Assembly (NCBI RefSeq): GCF_910594005.1
Contig: NC_057815.1
Coordinates: forward strand, 66,106,052 to 66,170,051
DNA length: 64,000 nt
DNA from: Cervus elaphus
Taxonomy: Eukaryota > Chordata > Mammalia > Artiodactyla > Cervidae
Reading direction: 5' to 3'
The notes under the pieces: model-generated
What the model was told of the DNA's origin: nothing
The model's database searches: none
Seen by the model: only the letters and a program-made list of their open reading frames with translations
Shown here: one piece after another, positions 1 to 11,600 of the stretch
Layout of the letters: every line of letters starts with the position of its first letter
Position numbering within the stretch: position 1 is the stretch's first letter
Translations under genes and position numbers: made by a program

Positions 1-899
1 TAAGACCTACGTCACTAAAGGGTACAAGTAAGGACAGGAAGGCCAGATCGGGAAGTGGACACTCCTGCAACGGAGGCAGGAGCCAGCCAGGCTGGGCAGT
101 CTTCCACTGTGTACCACAGAGCCTGGGGTCACAGAAAGGGGTTGTGAGGGGACAGGGAAGCCAGTCAGGGTCCAAAACCTGCCCAGCCTTTACCTGTTAC
201 CCATACGTGGGGCTCTCTCTGCCCTTAGAGTTTTTCTATCTCTGGACTGTAAAGACTTTGTACACCCTGGGAGCCCAGGAGGCTAGGACTGCAGATGCCC
301 ACAATTCCAAGTGTCAAAGACACCAGGATACAGAAGCCAGACTTGACAGCTCACCTGCCACTCTGCTGCAAGGAATAACCCCCCATTGCAAGGAATAATT
401 GCCTACGAAGTCTCTCAGCCTGGAATAAATTTTGGGTTCTCTGGCTACAAGGGGCCAGATTCCTGACCATGGGAATCTGCCTTCCCCCAGAGGTTGGCTA
501 AGTTCAGAATGAGGATGAGAGTGGGGCCTGGCACCCTAGGGCAACACAGGACCCTTGCTCTACCCAGAAAGTCTCCTGAATTCAGGAGGGCCATGGAGAG
601 CCAAGGAGGATATCTGATGGGGAAACAGGACCAGAGGAGCAGCTTTTCCTACTCAGAATCACGCAGCCAGCTGGACCTGCTCAGGTACCTCGCCTTCTAA
701 GCAGGAACCCAGGCATATACTGGCTAGGGTTTTTGCCTCCTCAGCCTTCACAAACGCTCTATGGACAGGGCCCTACCTCCTGCCCTTGTTCACCTACTCC
801 CAACCCTCAGAGACAGGTGTGCATGCACACACATGCACACACACCCCATTCTAATGGTGGAGTTGAAGGAAATAAAAATTACTCCTGCATGCAGGAGGC

Positions 900-918
900 T
901 GGCCACTAGAGGGTGCAG
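900..918 (+). promoter_or_regulatory. CTCF-like motif
   Basis: By eye, 17 of 19 positions fit the usual CTCF consensus (YGRCCASYAGRKGGCRSYR), including the CCACTAG core and the following AGGG. It lies in the ARAP1 intron in plus orientation. Occupancy is not shown by sequence; it could also be a decayed repeat-borne site. Confidence 0.45.
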
Positions 919-1530
919 TGGCACCAAGAAACTTCAATCTGGTCTCTAAGCCAGGCTCCTAGGGAATCCCATTACCGCTCCCAGTGTGTGAACCTATGAA
1001 ATGCACAATAAACTCTTTTTGTGCTCTTACCAATCAAACCTCAAAACACCACAGCTCTGGCTTGGCCTCAGAAGGCCCTTTAATGCCCCTCTCTAAGGAG
1101 GAAAACCTCCCAGGTTCTCCCCACAGGGGCTCCCTGGGCATGTACTTGGCATGAATCCAGCCAACGCTCCCCTCTCTTCTCTAAGCCTTAGTTTCTCTGC
1201 TTGAAATAGGACACAAATGCCCCAGAGGACCTGAGCAGGGATCGAACGAGGTTATGTAAGTAAAGCACCCAGCACAGTGCCCAACAATAACAGAGACCAG
1301 GGGATCTCTCTCTGCACATCCCTTCCTCCTCCAAGAAGCCTTCCCAGATTAGGCTGACTTGGCCCAAGTGCTGCAATAAAGCCCCATTATACCCTTCACT
1401 ACATACACAGCCACACCTGAGGATCTCCCCCAAGCTGGGCACCCAGAAAGTGGCAGGAAGGGAGGGTATTTGTAAAGGAGGTTAAATACAATGTCCACAG
1501 AAGTAGGCGGAAACTCGAAAACAAGGAAGG

Positions 1531-1662
1531 GACTTCCCTGATGGCCCAGTGATTTAGACTCCACGCTCCCAATGCAGAAAGCGTGGGTTCAATCCCTGGT
1601 CAGGGAACTAAGATCTCACATGCCACATGGAGCGGTGCCCCCCGCCCCCCAAAAAAATACTG
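1531..1662 (+). mobile_element. CHR-type (tRNA-Glu-derived) SINE
   Basis: The start resembles the cetartiodactyl SINE head (ACTTCCCTGATGGCCCAGTG), followed by the B-box-like segment GTTCAATCCCTGGTCAGGGAACTAAGAT and a short A-rich tail. The 3' half of the family is missing. No clean target duplication was found. Confidence 0.85.
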
Positions 1663-2494
1663 AAAAAGAAAGAAAGGAAACAGGAGTACAAGGAGCTAGG
1701 AGGGGAGAAAATGGTTCTGGGGAAGAGGGAGGGTGAGTAGGATGTGGCCTGAGAACTGACATTTGGCAGGAGCCATGTGAAAGGGGAAGACAGGAGCCCC
1801 AGCACCAGGCCCTGGGCAGTTGCTGAGACCTCCAGGACAAGTTCTTCATTCCAGACTCCTCATTTCCTCCACATGCTACCTCCCAACTTCAGATATACAT
1901 GCCGGTCTCCCCGTATCTCATACTCACCAGGCCCCAAAATGAACCCAAACTCCCTCTGTGCTCAGATCACAGATCAAGGACGGCACCATCAAGATGGAAA
2001 CCTGGATGCCATGTGCCTCCTCGTGCCCTCTCTGCTCATGTCCACTCTGGGGCCAAGCTCTCACTCCAATCTGCCCACTCCTCTCCATTCTCACGCACGC
2101 AGCCTGAGTGGGGGCCTCACAGGTGGCCCTGGGCCCTCTCACTGGTCTCCCAGCCTCCTCCTCCATCAACATAACCAGCAGCCAGGGTCATTCTTTCCTA
2201 CTCAGTTCTCAATTGATTACTCTGCTGAAAAGTCTCCCGGAACCCCACCTGGCCTTCACGGCATGTCCCACCAGCACCATCCACAAGCCTCACCCTCGCT
2301 CACACTGCATTGTCTGCTCAGAGCACCCGAGGACTGCACTTCCCACCTCTGAGCTTTGCACATGCTGTTCCCGCCACCAAGGTGCCTTTCTGACCCCCGT
2401 GTCAAAGGCCACAACCCTCCCCCCTGCTCCCCCCCAATACTAACCCTCTAGATCCTCTGCCCATGTTCCTCCCACCCTGCACACACCCACTCAC

Positions 2495-3032
2495 CTTGCC
2501 AGTGGGCGGGGGGGCCCGGTGCGGGGGGGCACGGGCGGAAGGCTGAGCTCTGTCAAATGCCGCTTGGCGGGCAGCGGGGGCACTGCAGGGTCCGGGGCCG
2601 CTGTGGGCGGGGCGGAGAAGCAGGTGGGCGGAAGGCAGCTCTTCCGGGGTGGGATGGGTGGGGCGGTGGGCAGCCCCTCGTCCTCTCCAGCCACGGGCTG
2701 CGGCTCTGGGGGAGTGGAGGGTGTGGGTGGTGAGCGGAAGACATGACGCTTCATGGGCACCGGCCGTGGGGCCAGGCGGGGTGCAGGGGCTGGGGGTGTG
2801 CGGGCGCGGAGCAGGCCAGCCAGGATGCGGCGGCGGTGGCCGGGGAGCACCATGCCCATGTCCACCAGGCGAGCGTCGCTGAGGCCTTGGCAGTCTGTGG
2901 CCCACACCAGGCCGTGCTGCTCGAAGAGCCTCGTGTACTGCTCCAGGTGCAGGGCTCGCAGCCACTCGGCCACTGAGAGGGCCCCATCCCCGGCCTCTGC
3001 CATGGTTCCTGCCAGCAGGGCTCTGTCCAGAC
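2495..3032 (-). CDS. ARAP1: ARAP1 first coding exon (N-terminal SAM domain); partial gene
   Basis: ARAP1 is a PI(3,4,5)P3-dependent Arf-GAP and Rho-GAP scaffold that acts at endosomal/Golgi membranes and in receptor traffic. Only its first coding exon is in the window. Translation starts at 3003 in a strong context (A at -3, G at +4) and gives 169 codons plus two bases before a CAAG|GTGAGT donor at 2495/2494. The acceptor is a pyrimidine-rich CTGTTCCAG just above 3032, leaving 29 bases of 5'UTR. Residues about 6-68 form the SAM domain (WLRALHLEQY near 14-23, GMVLPGHRRRIL near 50-61). Residues 70-169 are proline-rich and contain two PxxxPR motifs (PPIPPR 115-120, PPVPPR 156-161), the type bound by CIN85-family SH3 domains. 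The protein closely matches the human N-terminus as I recall it. The remaining exons (PH, ArfGAP, ankyrin, RhoGAP, RA domains) lie beyond position 1. Confidence 0.95.
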
Positions 3033-3789
3033 CTGGAACAGACACACGGGCACAGGTCAGAGGCAGGCTGTCCAGGTACAGGTCTCCAATCAACAATTTG
3101 TAGCTTTTCCATGCCATGGGGCAAGCTCTGTGTTTGAGCTTTCTCCCCTGCATCCCGTGTGCCAGGCAAGGCGAGGTACTGCCTGGTTTCTGAATACACA
3201 GGCTTCTCCAACTGCCTGAATCCTGCCACCTCCTCCCCCACCCCACCTCTGTGGCCTGCTAGCATCCAGCTCCTCCAGGAAGTCCTCCAGGACCTTCAGA
3301 GTTGGTGCTGTCTTCACCCCCGTCCACGGCCTTGGCCACTGCTGTGGCTGTGTCTGCACCCGTGCCCCTCCCATGCTCTGCAAGACCCAGGCAAGGACAC
3401 AATTCCTTCTCAGGCAGCAGTTTTCAGCAGAGGCCCAGGCCCCAGGGATATTAGCAAGTATAGGTGGGATCGAGGGATACCACTGCTGCTCCCTTTATAG
3501 GCCCAGTCTGTGGGGTGAGCCTTACCCCCACCTCCATGCTCCTGGAGGAAGCAGATTACTCCAGGAGGTGCATCAACACAGCACCACACGGTCTGATGTC
3601 CTGGGCCTGTGGGTGAGTAACCCCTTCCCACCGCTGAGGAGGGAAAGGTGGGAATGGATAGGATAAGCCATTCATTTATTTGTTCTTTCAAAACAGCCTT
3701 GTACTGGGCAGTGGGGACTGAGGACCCCTACTGACACTCAAGAACTCCTGACCTGGCAAGAGTCAAGGAACAGATGATGCCAAGCAGTG

Positions 3790-4616
3790 ATTAACAGATG
3801 GAAAGAAAACACTTAACTGCTCATCTCCACAGATACTAAAGAGGCATATGATAAAACTCAATATCCAGTACACTTAAACAAAAATTTTAGTAAAACAGAA
3901 ACAAATTGACACCTTCTTAAAATAAAAACCAGCACTTTGCTTAACAGAAAAACAAGAGGAAAACTTCCATCATTATTCTTATTCATACTACTCTAAAAGT
4001 TCAACAAAAATACACCATTGGTATAAATACTGGGAAAGAAGACTTAATCCATTACTTAAATATAATATGAGTTCTGAAATGGAAAACCCGAGAAGTTCAG
4101 CTGAGAAAGTATTATAAACAGTAAAAGAATTTAGTAAGATAGCTAGGTTCAAAATTAATAGAATCAATATTGATAAGTAATAACGAAGTAGAAACCAGGA
4201 TGAAAGACCTCATTTACAACAGCACCGCAAAATAAAAGCCACCAAGAATAAACTTAATAAGAAATGCATAGAATCTATAGGGAGAGAAATATGGACTGAT
4301 ATTAAGGGGCAAAAAGAAGTTCTGGATAGACAGAAAGACATTATGTTCCTGGATAGAGAGCATCATACAGATATTAACCCTAAGTTAATTTATAAATACG
4401 TACTATCCTACTAAACATACACACAGAACTTTTTGGAGGGATGGGTGGTAGTGGCTAGACAAGCTCATTTGAAAGTTCATGTGGCAAAATAAACAAGCAG
4501 GAAGAGCAGGAAAATTCTGGAAGTGAAGGAGTGGGCAAAGGAAGGGTAGAGTGAGAATCAGCCTCATCACATATTAAAACATATAAATTAATTAATAATT
4601 AAAACAGCACAGGTTA
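3790..4616 (+). mobile_element. Degraded L1 (LINE) ORF2-region fragment
   Basis: The AT-rich sequence reads like mammalian L1 ORF2 and 3' sequence in plus orientation. Examples are a decayed version of the segment ending GATAAAACTCAA near 3850, the 'aatagaatcaatatt' stretch near 4157, and the 'gttcatgtggcaaaataaac' stretch near 4478. It is full of stops and indels and has no coding capacity. A CHR SINE follows at 4618, and old L1-like sequence resumes after it. Confidence 0.7.
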
Positions 4617-4617
4617 G

Positions 4618-4770
4618 GGACGTCCCTGGTGGTCCAGGGGTTAAGAGTTCACCTTCCAAAGCAGAGGGTGCAGTTCAATGCCTGGTCAGGGAACTAGATC
4701 CTAGATACCACAACTAAAGATCCCTTAGGCAGTCAAATAAATAATTAATAAAAATAAAATTTAAAAAAAA
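4618..4770 (+). mobile_element. CHR-type SINE inserted in old L1
   Basis: The family head (GTCCCTGGTGGTCCAGGGGT) and the TGGTCAGGGAACTAGATCC segment are followed by a short piece of the CAACTAA tail and an A-rich end (AAATAAATAATTAATAAA). It interrupts L1-like sequence on both sides. Confidence 0.85.
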
Positions 4771-5890
4771 GACCCAAATACATTTAAGAACTTAGTAATA
4801 CAACAAAAGTAACATCTCAAACTGTAGGGAAAAGATGGATTATTGAATTGTTAGTACAACTGCATAGCGAGCTACAAGGCTGGACCCCCATGCCTTACAA
4901 CAGGATAAGTTACAATAAATGATGAAAGGATATGAAAAATCTTTGTCTCAGAGAGGCAAAGGCCTTTTGGAAATGACACAACTCCAGAAGGATAAAGAAA
5001 AGACTAAAATATTCAACTGTAGACAAATAAAACATTCCTGCACAATTAAAAAAAAAAAAGACACCATAAGCAAGGCCAAGGGATAAATGACAAACTAGGG
5101 GGTATCACTCCTACCCCAAGCGTAGGCTAATTTTCCTAGACAGTTAAAAACACCTAGAAATAAGAAACAGAGCAATAACCTGACAGATAAATGGGCAAAG
5201 AAGATGAACTGACAGAAAGAAAAGTATAAATGGTTCTAAACACAGGAAATGGAACTTAACCTCCTTATGCTGAGCGGTGACAAGGTGAGGCATTCTCCTC
5301 CCAGGATGGGGCAGTGCCTCTGCGAAGGGCAATGCCACCAGAGCTGGGAAAGCCTCAATGCTCTGGGCCTTCTGACCCAGCCGCCCGTGCAGTCTCCCTG
5401 GTGCACGTCCAAAAGGATGCACATAGGGTATCGGCTACCGCACTGTGTACAACGACAAAAGCTTTGAAGTAATCAAAATACCCAAAGACTGGAGAATGGT
5501 TAACTAAACTACAGTGTAATCACACAGGAGAATACTGAGCCATAGAAAATGAGGAAACTCCTTACATATTAGTGTGGGGTGACCTCCTAAAGGAGTTACT
5601 AAATGACTAAAGAAAAATGAGGAAACTCCATAAAGGAGGGAACTCTACATGCTGATGAGATGACCTCCGATATGTATCAACTGACTAAAGAAAGGTTCAA
5701 AACACCATACAGAACATGCTGCCTTTCATAAAAAAACACAATAATAAAACCAAAAGGAAAGAATAGATTAGTGTGTGTCCACGGCTAAATGCAGGTCTCT
5801 GAAATGATACAGAGGAGACAGGAGATGCTGGTTGCCTCTAGGGAGGAATGCTGAGGGCTGAGGGGGATGGGAGGATTTGTTAAAAATTTA
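4771..5890 (+). mobile_element. Old L1M-type 3' region, with internal degenerate repeats
   Basis: This continues the degraded LINE. Positions 5460-5560 resemble the widespread L1M 3' segment (acccaaagactggagaatggttaa, then an 'aatactgagcc' stretch), and 5820-5880 resembles the 'gttgcctctagg...gagggatgggagg' segment. Positions 5270-5450 are less AT-rich and not clearly L1. Inside it, short phrases recur at a spacing of about 68-80 bp (aaaatgaggaaactcc at 5546 and 5614; tgactaaagaaa near 5604 and 5681), suggesting a small internal duplication. Confidence 0.55.
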
Positions 5891-6109
5891 CCAAAAAACA
5901 CATGACCACATGCACACACTGCCCGGGCCCTCCCTGGGCCAAATCAGCTTCCCTGGAAACCCAGCTCCAAGTAGAAGTAAACTTTTCAGTTTATATCTTT
6001 TTCTATTACCCAAATTTTAAACTATGTGAATTTTTCTAAAAGGCTCCCGAGGGTCCCAAAGGAAGACACAAACAAACAGAAATACATTTGATGTTCTTTG
6101 ATAAGGGGC

Positions 6110-6440
6110 CCTCAACATTATAAAGACAGCAGTTCTTCCTAGCTTAAGCTAAAGCTAACACAATCCCAATTAAAATTACCCACAGGCAGATTCTGAAGTT
6201 CATATTCAGGGAATTCCCTGGCAGTCCAGTGGTTAAGACTCTGTGCTTTCAATGCAAGGGATGCAAGTTCAATACCTGGTCAAGGAACTAAGGTTTCCCT
6301 ATGCCACGAGGCATGGCCACAAAACAAGGTATGGCCAAAAAAATAAAGTTCATATTCATTGATATTAAAGATCTATTGTTGGATGGAAAAGCAAGTGCAG
6401 GACAGTGTTTTATTATGTAAAAATCTAGGTTAAAAGAAAA
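6110..6440 (+). mobile_element. L1 fragment split by a SINE
   Basis: The run 'acaatcccaattaaaattacccacaggcagattctgaag' is a decayed version of the L1 ORF2 end. The CHR SINE at 6209-6345 splits it, and the flanking target duplication reads through into the continuing L1-like sequence (ttcattgatattaaag). Non-coding. Confidence 0.6.
6209..6345 (+). mobile_element. CHR-type SINE with perfect 13-bp target duplication
   Basis: It begins GGGAATTCCCTGGCAGTCCA and ends with an A-rich tail. Direct repeats of aagttcatattca flank it at 6196-6208 and 6346-6358, fixing both ends and showing insertion by target-primed reverse transcription. Confidence 0.92.
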
Positions 6441-6829
6441 CAAAAATATATACATATACATACACACACACATATATACAAAACACTCGGATGTGTATAC
6501 AAGACACTGCTGTTGAGGAGGAGACTCCCAGCTGGGAGGACAAGAAAGGGAGGGTTACCTTTCACTGTATCCTCTTTATCTTTTTAATTTAATATCATTT
6601 TCCAACAAATTAAAACTTAGACAATAACATGATCATCTGGAAGTAAGAATAAGACCATTACGTACCAGGCATGGAAGGAAATCAAGTAATCAGGTACACA
6701 CCCCACCTGCCTCACTGATCCCTACCTGACTCCATCCTTCAAAACCCTCCTGGGAAGCTCTTTGCAAGATCTCTGGCCTCACCCTCTCTCTCTGCCTCTT
6801 CAACTCAGTTTCTCAAAATGGAAAACAGG

Positions 6830-7145
6830 GGCTTCCTTGGTGGTCCAATGGTTAAGACTCTGCCTTGACACGCAGGGGATACCAGTTTGATCCCTGGTCC
6901 AGGAAGATCCTCTGTGCCACGGGGCAACTAAGGCCATGCAGCACGACTACTGAGCCTGTGCTCAAGAGCCCACGGCCTGCAACTACTGAAGCCCACACAC
7001 CACAGAGCCCATGCTCTGCAACAAGAGAGAAGCCACCTCAACAAGAAGCCCACGCAAGGCAACTGGAGAGTAGTGCCCGCTCTCCACAAGTAGAGAAAGC
7101 CCGTGTACAGCAACGAAGACCCAATGCAGCCAAAAATACATAAAT
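6830..7145 (+). mobile_element. Near full-length CHR-type SINE with 14-bp target duplication
   Basis: This is the most complete CHR copy in the window. It has the tRNA-like head with A- and B-box-like segments, then the long CAACTA-rich body (repeated 'gcaactactgaagccca' type phrases), ending in CCAAAAATACATAAAT. The 14-bp repeat aaatggaaaacagg lies at 6816-6829 and 7146-7159. A 92-codon open frame inside it is only SINE sequence. Confidence 0.95.
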
Positions 7146-8220
7146 AAATGGAAAACAGGATGTTAGGTCTCACCTTCACGAGGCCTCGGTGGAGGCTTAG
7201 TCTGCAACACCCAGCCCAGCTCCCCACTTCCCCCTGACTCACCAGTGGGGCTGCCCAGGATGCCGGGGTCCCCCAGAGGCGGCAGCTACTCTGAATGGCT
7301 CCTCATCTTGGCCTCAGGTGGAAGCTGCAAGGACAAGGGTAAACGTGAAAAGTCTAAGAGACAAGGTCACTGTGAGGGGCTGGATGCTAGGAAGAAGAGG
7401 AGGAAAGGGGAAGGGGTGGGGAAAAAGATGGGGAAAAGGAAAGAGAAGTAAGAAAGTGAGAAGGGGAAGAGGATCAAGGAAGAGAGGGGAGGGCTCAGGG
7501 AGCCGAAAGAAAGCAGGAGATGGTTAAAGGGAGGAGGGCCTTCCCGCGGGGCTGACTGACAAGGGGGTGAGGAGCAGACCCAACAGGCCTGCCTGGAGGT
7601 GGAGACCACACCATTGGAGAAGGGAGCCAGGACCCCCTGTTCTCTGGCCCTCCCCCAGGACCAGTGGCCTGGCCAGGAGGCTGGACTGGCCCCCAGAAAG
7701 ACATGCAGAGGGGGTAGATGCAGCTCCACGACTAAGGCAGGGCCCCCACAATGCAGAGTCTGCCAGAAAGAGAAGGGGACCCTGGGGAGATCCAAGGAGA
7801 CAAGGCCTTCCCTAAGCCTGGGAGCTGGGGGGTTGGAGGGGTGAGGCAGGGCCACAAGACCCCAGGGGCCCTGCTCCTAAATGTGCATGGGGACCAAAAG
7901 AAGGTGTTTCCAGGCAAGAGAAAGAAGTGGCCATCCCCAAGGGCAGACCACCAGCAAGGCCAGGAGGCTGGGGCTCTGCTCAGGAGGGTGGGTGGAAGGG
8001 GCAGGTCTTGGGCAAAGCCACGCTTCCTGCCACTAGTGCAGGGTCAACCGCAAACTGCTGGTCTGCAGGGTGACTTTAGGGGGTACAGGTTTTAAAAGTG
8101 AATATTTTAAAATAAATCTTAAGTAATTAGTACTTCATAAAGAGTTGGGGGGGGGGAAGGCAGTGCTACTCAAATGATGGGTTTTTTAAAAAAAGAATTT
8201 AATAAGACAATGTAGTCTTT

Positions 8221-8435
8221 GGGTTTCCCAGGTGGCTCGGTGGTAAAGAATCCACCTGCCAAGCAGGAGAGGCAGGTTTGATCCCTGGGTCAGGAAGATT
8301 CTCTGGAGAAGGAAACCGCAACCTGCTCCAGTATTCTTGCCTGGATAATCTCATGTACAAAGGGGGCTGGTGGGCTACAGTCCATGGAGTTGCAAAGAGT
8401 TGGACACGACTGAACAACTAAATAGCAGCAGCAAA
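8221..8435 (+). mobile_element. Bov-tA SINE
   Basis: The tRNA-like head (GGTTTCCCAGGTGGCTCGGT) joins the Bov-A body (a 'gaaaccgcaacctgctcc' version of the usual segment, then ATTCTTGCCTGG and GGGCTACAGTCCATGGAGTT) and ends near GACACGACTGAACAACTAA. The short direct repeat tagtcttt at 8213-8220 and 8436-8443 fits a target duplication. This family is ruminant-specific and helps place the window taxonomically. Confidence 0.95.
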
Positions 8436-8449
8436 TAGTCTTTACTATC

Positions 8450-8600
8450 AATACACACCAGACACCTAAAGCACTTTTTATTAACTTTTTAATTCTCATA
8501 GCAACCCTATGAGGTACATACCTCACAATTTAAGATGAAGCAACTGAGGCACAGAGAGGTTCAGTAACTTGCCCAAAGTCACACAGCTGGGAAGGGGCAA
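8450..8600 (-). mobile_element. MIR fragment (reverse orientation)
   Basis: The run 'gaagcaactgaggcacagagaggttcagtaacttgcccaaagtcacacagctggg' is the reverse complement of the MIR core, preceded by a decayed MIR 3' part ('ctcatagcaaccctatgaggta'). An ancient mammalian SINE. Confidence 0.8.
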
Positions 8601-11600
8601 TTTAAATATAGTCTAGACCTGCAATACAATAACTTCTAGAAGCCACATACGGGTACTGAAACTCCAGATGTGACCATATAGTGAAGTGTGCTCTATACAA
8701 CACACACTGGATTCTGAAGACTTAGTAAAAAAAAAATTTATTACATAATGAAATTATAACATTTTGGATATTTGAATTAACTATGGTATTAAAATTAATT
8801 TCTCCTACTTATTTTTAATGTGGCTACTAGAAAACTTTAAACTGCATTTGTGGCTTGCATCACATTGCTACTGGACGGTGCAGCTCCAGACTTGTAACCA
8901 CTCTATATACAGCCATTCAAAAACGACAACAAGCTCTAACTGAGCAGCTGCTGCAGGTCAGGCACTGTTCTCAGGATTCCACATGGATTGATGCATGACA
9001 GCCCAACCAGGCTACTGGAATGACCAGGGCTGGGAAACAGGAAACCACCTCTCCGTCCCTGAGAAGGGCCCAGCCCCCTCCAGGGCCTCTCTCAAGTTCC
9101 TATTCCTGCACTAAGGGCTTCAGGCCAAGGTCAGACTCAGGGACTCCGCACTGACACACCTCTAGGACAGCCCGTTCAAGGCATTAAAAGCATGAGCCAG
9201 ACCAACCTCGACCCACCCTCCAGGAATCTCAGGCTTGATGGCATCAGATACCACCCAGCCAGCAAAAAAACAGCCCACAGGGCCCTCACCAGTCTGGGGG
9301 TCTGGGAAGGCTTCCTGGAGGAAGCAGCCCTTTGAAAAAAGAAGTCTGGAGCAGTGCGTTGCTGAACCATGCTACGGCCTAAGACAAAGAAAAAAATCTG
9401 CAATACTAAACCTCTTTATTTAAATTTTTGATATTTTGCTTACCTTGGATTTTTTCATTAATTTTTATTTTTAAAAAAATATTGCTGAAAAATGTTTACC
9501 TGGATTACCTTGAGCTTTTTGGCCTCCACTCCCCCTTATATTTTGCACTCACTTATTCTGTCTCACTTGCTCCACCCTAATTCTGGTCTGGAGTCTGGAG
9601 GTTTAAGCCTTTCCCCTGCTATGACACATCACTGAATTTCCACTGCAGGGAAGCAGGGACCAGCAGAGATGGGCGTCATCCTGTTGCGACAGCCTGGCCA
9701 CAAGTTTGGGGGTTCCCCTCCCCAGCACCCCAAGGGCCCAGCTCAGGCTTCAACATCTCACCAGCCCACCCTGCTCCTGCTGTTACCCTGGCTCCCTCCA
9801 GCAACTCTGCTGAGCCAACCTGGGTCTCACTCCTGCTCAAAATACGTCCCACGGTTCCCAGTGTCCTTAAGTACACCTCCTCGGACCATCCTTCGACCCG
9901 CTCCAGCCCTGTCGTTTACAGATGAAGAAACAAACACCCACAGGGAGGAAGTGACTTGCTCAAGTTGTCAAGATGTGCCCCAAGCCCCAACCAGGCTCAG
10001 TTGGCCCATCACTCCCTCAGTTTCATTTTTGGCACCAGCTTAACACATGGAAGCCCCCCAGATGGTCTGCTGACAATGAGCAAATGAACTACATCCTCCC
10101 ACCTTCGGGTGCTGACTCAGCTGCCTTCTCCAGAAAGTCCTCCCTGACCACCCCCTTGGGCTCCTAAGCCTCAGACGCTGAGTCATGCAGCTCAGTGCTG
10201 CTCCTGCTCTGTTCCTGGCTGTCCCATTTGTGAGCAGGGTCCATCTCTACCCAACCTCCAACCTGGCCTGAGAGCCTGCACCTTTTTGTTCCCCCTGCCC
10301 TCCACAGTAGAACCCAGGACCTGACTGGGCTTACTTAGGACATTACTCTGTAAGGATACTTACTTAGTCCAGGAGTAAGTAAGGGTTGTTTAGAGTCTCT
10401 AACCCATGCCAACTAGTCCTTCTTCAGGTCCAGCCTGTGTCCCTCTTGCTGGAGCCAAAACTTTTACACTTCTGTCCTTTAACTACCATTCCAACCCCAA
10501 GGGCAGAGTTTAAATCTCATCGCCCCCTTCTCTGTCCCAGCCCAGCATCTCTCTCAAGCATCCCTGCCCACTCCTGACTGAGGACCCCAACACTGCCAGT
10601 CCAGCAGGAAGGCAGCCCTGAGCCTCAGCTAAGGACAAGCACACTCCCACTTCCCTGGTTTCCTAAACACCTGCCGCATGTCCAGCCCCCGCCAGATTTC
10701 CACCTTCACCTGAATCATCCCCATAAGTCCCAAGCCTGGGATTTTTATCCCATTTCAATGGAGGCTGTGTGAGGTGCTGGGTCACTTGCTAGAGCCGAGA
10801 GGGCCTTCAGAGGATGTGACTGTCTGGCAGAGGCAGAGAAGCTTCCAGGGGGTACTCGTGAGCTGGGCCTTGAAGGATGAGCAGGAGGCTGTACTTCTAA
10901 GCCAAGGGAACTCAGTTTGCGGGGCCCAGGGATGGGAAAGGACCTGGCAGATGCAGAGACGGGGAGAGCTCAGTGGGGCAGGAACAGGGGAGGCAAAAAG
11001 ACACCCGGGGAGGCTGAGGGATCTGCCCTTGGTGGTCCATGTGGGTGTGAGCCTCCTTTGCATTCTGATTTGTATGAATGGGTCAGGCCTGCATCTGGAT
11101 GCCTTGCTGATTCTAACTCCTTCCCCACTCAGCTCTGGAGTCCTCTCAGCGAGGACCCTTCCCCAACTGTATTTTCAAAGTCCCCCCAGCACGGAGCTGT
11201 GCTCCAGATGCAAGAGCAGGCCCAACGGTGGGGGAAGTGGAAGGGGAGGAAGGCAGGCCGAGAGCTTCAGACCTGGGGCCTCCATCTCTCTACCCTCAAC
11301 CCCTCCTCCCCCTCACAGCACCCCACCCAAGGCAGGCTGGGCAGGGACCCCAGTGCCCAGACCTCAGGAAAGCCCTCAGGCCCTCCACACAGGAACTAAG
11401 AGCAGTACACATCCGGCTAGACCAAGGTCTACTAACCACAGCCCACCCATACCACAAACTGCACACCTCACACAGCCTCCAGGGACACACACCTTCCACC
11501 CCACCTAGCAGCCACACGACTGGCCTGACCCCACCACACACACAGCCGTCAGTCCCCACGCTCACGACCAACAGTCTGACTGTGGACAGCTGCCCAGAGC

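Larger units (their letters stand above)
1..2494 (-). other. ARAP1: ARAP1 intron following the first coding exon (partial)
   Basis: This stretch lies downstream of the ARAP1 first coding exon on the minus strand and is intron up to the window edge. I looked on the minus strand for the next ARAP1 coding segment, expected to be acidic and proline-rich with a PH domain later, and did not find it. It contains a CHR-type SINE (about 1531-1662), a CTCF-like motif (900-918) and a short CA-rich patch near 822-842. The open frames here, including a 191-codon one on the plus strand at 1777-2352, have low-complexity Pro/Ser/His composition and no recognisable domain, so I treat them as chance. Confidence 0.8.

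Noticed and set aside
1777..2352. A 191-codon open frame on the plus strand
   Set aside because: Low-complexity Ser/Pro/His composition in an ARAP1 intron, with no domain and no splice context.
6830..8435. tRNA genes suggested by B-box-like GTTCGATCC segments
   Set aside because: They are heads of CHR and Bov-tA SINEs with A-rich tails and target duplications; no cloverleaf is intact.
10774..11508. A 244-codon open frame on the plus strand
   Set aside because: It looks like translated L2-type repeat followed by Pro/Thr/His-rich low complexity. No homologue or domain is recognised.
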